Origin: an uncultured bacterium
GTDB taxonomy: Bacteria; Planctomycetota; UBA1135; GCA-002686595
Length of the DNA stretch: 7,849 bases
Direction of reading: 5' to 3'
Assembly: GCA_913058555.1 (NCBI GenBank)
Contig: CAJXRJ010000346.1
Span: forward strand, 1-7,849
Shown here: one piece after another, positions 6,286 to 7,849 of the stretch
Numbering within the stretch: the stretch's first letter is position 1
How the letters are laid out: each line of letters opens with the position of its first letter
Notes under the pieces: generated by a model
Databases searched by the model: none
What the model saw: only the letters and a program-made list of their open reading frames with translations
Told to the model about the DNA's origin: nothing
Position numbers and translations under genes: made by a program

Positions 6286-7833
6286 ATGAAATCCCCTACC
6301 TTCCGCCGACCGCTGACCCTTCTCGGCGCCCTTGCGGTTCTCAACCCGGCCTTGCTGGCTCAGTTCGGCGATCCGGCCCTCGTCACCGTGCAGGTCGCTG
6401 TGGTGGCAACCGTCACTGCCGCGGATCTCGATGGCGATGGCGACGCAGACGTGATCTCTGCGGATGCGACGGACGACAGAATCGCCTGGTACGAGAACCT
6501 GGGCCAAGGCGAGTTTGGGCCGCCGCGAGACATCGCGAATGGCGTCAGCGCGGTGAGGGATATCTTTGTCGCAGATCTAGATGGCGACGGTTGGCTCGAC
6601 GTGGCGAGTGCGTCGCGGGGCGACAACACCATCGCATGGCATAGGAACTTGGGGCTTGGGGTCTTTGGACCCCGTAGCGTGATCGACTCCCAGGCGATGG
6701 GCGCCATCAGCGTGCAGGCCGCTGACATCAATAGTGATGGGCACGTCGACGTCGTGGCGGCGTCGCGATGGGACAATGCTGTTCGCTGGTACCAAAACAC
6801 GGGTGTTGGCGGGTTCCAGGCGGGGCAGTTGGTCTCTCTTGCGTCCCCTGACCCCTCGGAGGTGCACTGCGCAGACTTGGATGGGGACGGCGACATCGAC
6901 GTGGCCGTCGCCGCTCGGGGAGCCAACGAAATCGCCTGGTACGAGAACCTCGGCGGCGCCCTATGGGGCCAGAAGCAAGTCGTGACGGGCACCGCGCTTG
7001 CCCCACGCAGCGTGCACGGAGCCGACCTCGATGCGGATGGAGACGTTGATCTCATCTCCGCATCCCTCAACGACGACAAGGTCGCCTGGTACGAAAACAC
7101 CGGTGGGGGACAGTTCGGCCCACCACGGATCCTGTCGTCGTCAGTGCTCGGCGCCTTCTCTGTGCACGCAGCGGACCTCGATGGTGACGGCGACCTTGAG
7201 GTGCTTTGCGCGTCCCGGGACGATGGCACGCTGAGTTGGTTCGAGAATCTCGGGGGCGGCACCTACTCTTCGCGCCGGAACATTGACACCACGCTCGGGT
7301 GGGCAGGGGATGCCTTCGCGGCCGATCTCGACGGGGATGGGGACATGGATCCGATCTCCTGCTCCGCGGTTAATCCGGGCGATGTGCGGTGGTATGAAAA
7401 CCTCATGGGCCACATCGGCACTCCGTACTGCCAGGCGAACCCTAACTCGACAGGGAGCCCTGCGGCCATCCAGGCCATCGGCTCGCGCCGCGCCGGGGCC
7501 AACGACCTGACGCTCGTCGCAACGGATCTGCCCGCCAACGTGTTTGCGTTCTTTGTCACCAGCACCGAGCAGGGATTCATCCCGACCGTGGGAAGCAGCG
7601 CCGGAAACCTCTGCCTCTCCGGCGCCATTGGCCGTCACATTGGCCCCGGCCAGATCTTGGGTTCCGGCCCAACCGGCAGCCTCCAGCTCGCGATCGACCT
7701 CACCAACCACCCGCAACCCTCAGGCTTTGTCGCCGTTCAAAGCGGCGAGACCTGGAACTTCCAGGCGTGGTACCGCGACGCGAACCCGGGGCAGACGAGC
7801 AACTTCACCGATGGCGTTAGCGTAACCTTCTAT
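6286..7833 (+). CDS. Exported FG-GAP/VCBS-type beta-propeller protein, 3' end missing
   Basis: 516 codons are visible, open to the adapter. Residues 1-25 (MKSPTFRRP, then LTLLGALAVLNPALLA) form a signal peptide, with likely mature start Q26. Seven repeats follow, with the motif ADLDGDGDxD starting at residues 46, 96, 146, 196, 246, 296 and 346, each leading to a strand like IAWYENLGxGxFGP. The Asp-rich loops are typical calcium-binding loops of FG-GAP/VCBS propellers, and seven units predict one seven-bladed propeller. Residues 379-516 are the same C-terminal module as in the kelch protein at 363-1775, ending VSVTF at the point where that protein stops one residue later. Only the last codon or few and the stop are therefore likely to be missing; LSLIH past 7833 is adapter-encoded. 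An in-frame ATG at 6259 would add nine residues; neither start has a Shine-Dalgarno site. Function is unknown; a surface or secreted binding role is an inference. Confidence 0.92.
6421..7404 (+). repeat. Seven 150-bp tandem coding repeats (propeller blades)
   Basis: Units begin at 6421, 6571, 6721, 6871, 7021, 7171 and 7321, exactly 150 bp apart with no insertion or deletion; the last unit is cut short by the C-terminal module. Each opens with a GCNGAYCTNGATGG-like stretch encoding A-D-L-D-G-D-G-D and carries a W-Y-E-N-like strand 24 residues later. DNA identity between units is only partial outside these blocks, so this is a protein-level repeat, not a recent DNA duplication. Confidence 0.93.
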
Positions 7834-7849
7834 CTGTCTCTTATACACA
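7834..7849 (+). other. Nextera adapter remnant (right end)
   Basis: CTGTCTCTTATACACA is the reverse complement of the first 16 bases, read from the insert side, of the Tn5 mosaic end used in Nextera libraries. It is not genomic. It adds the false residues LSLIH to the protein starting at 6286 and hides its stop codon. Confidence 0.98.

Noticed and set aside
6360..7262. 300-codon minus-strand frame with repeated SPSPSRSA-like units
   Set aside because: It is the antisense mirror of the FG-GAP repeats: codons for D-L-D-G-D-G-D read on the other strand leave an open, repetitive frame. It lacks family similarity, while the plus strand has a signal peptide, intact repeats and a conserved module.

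Overview
The window is a GC-rich, gene-dense bacterial contig. It most resembles Planctomycetota. The reasons are two ECF sigma factors of planctomycete flavour close together, a membrane Ser/Thr kinase fused to WD40 propellers, and two exported beta-propeller proteins that share a C-terminal module I associate with planctomycete secretomes. The assignment rests on recognised protein style, not on a search. Both ends carry Illumina Nextera adapter sequence (4-37 and 7834-7849), so genomic DNA runs only from about 38 to 7833 and both terminal genes are cut.

Layout: (i) 38-150, minus strand: first 37 codons of an ECF sigma factor, truncated by the adapter. (ii) 363-1775, plus strand: exported seven-bladed kelch-type propeller with a C-terminal module, divergent from (i). 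(iii) 2029-2679, minus strand: complete ECF sigma factor, convergent with the kelch gene. (iv) 2757-6155, plus strand: 1132-residue Hanks-type Ser/Thr kinase with one membrane segment and about 13-15 WD40 blades, divergent from (iii) across 77 bp. (v) 6286-7833, plus strand: exported seven-bladed FG-GAP/VCBS-type propeller with the same C-terminal module as (ii), missing only its last codon or codons and stop.

How the genes may work together: the sigma factor and kinase are back to back and no anti-sigma gene is visible. The sigma factor lacks most of the acidic patch normally found in region 2.2 and has serines there. This suggests a phosphorylation-controlled sigma factor, with the kinase sensing through its extracytoplasmic WD40 propellers and acting in the cytosol. 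The two flanking secreted propellers could be targets of such a switch or simply neighbours; the sequence does not decide. The most interesting items are the sigma/kinase pair and the shared C-terminal module with its two conserved cysteines. I saw no CRISPR array, tRNA, rRNA, insertion sequence or phage gene.
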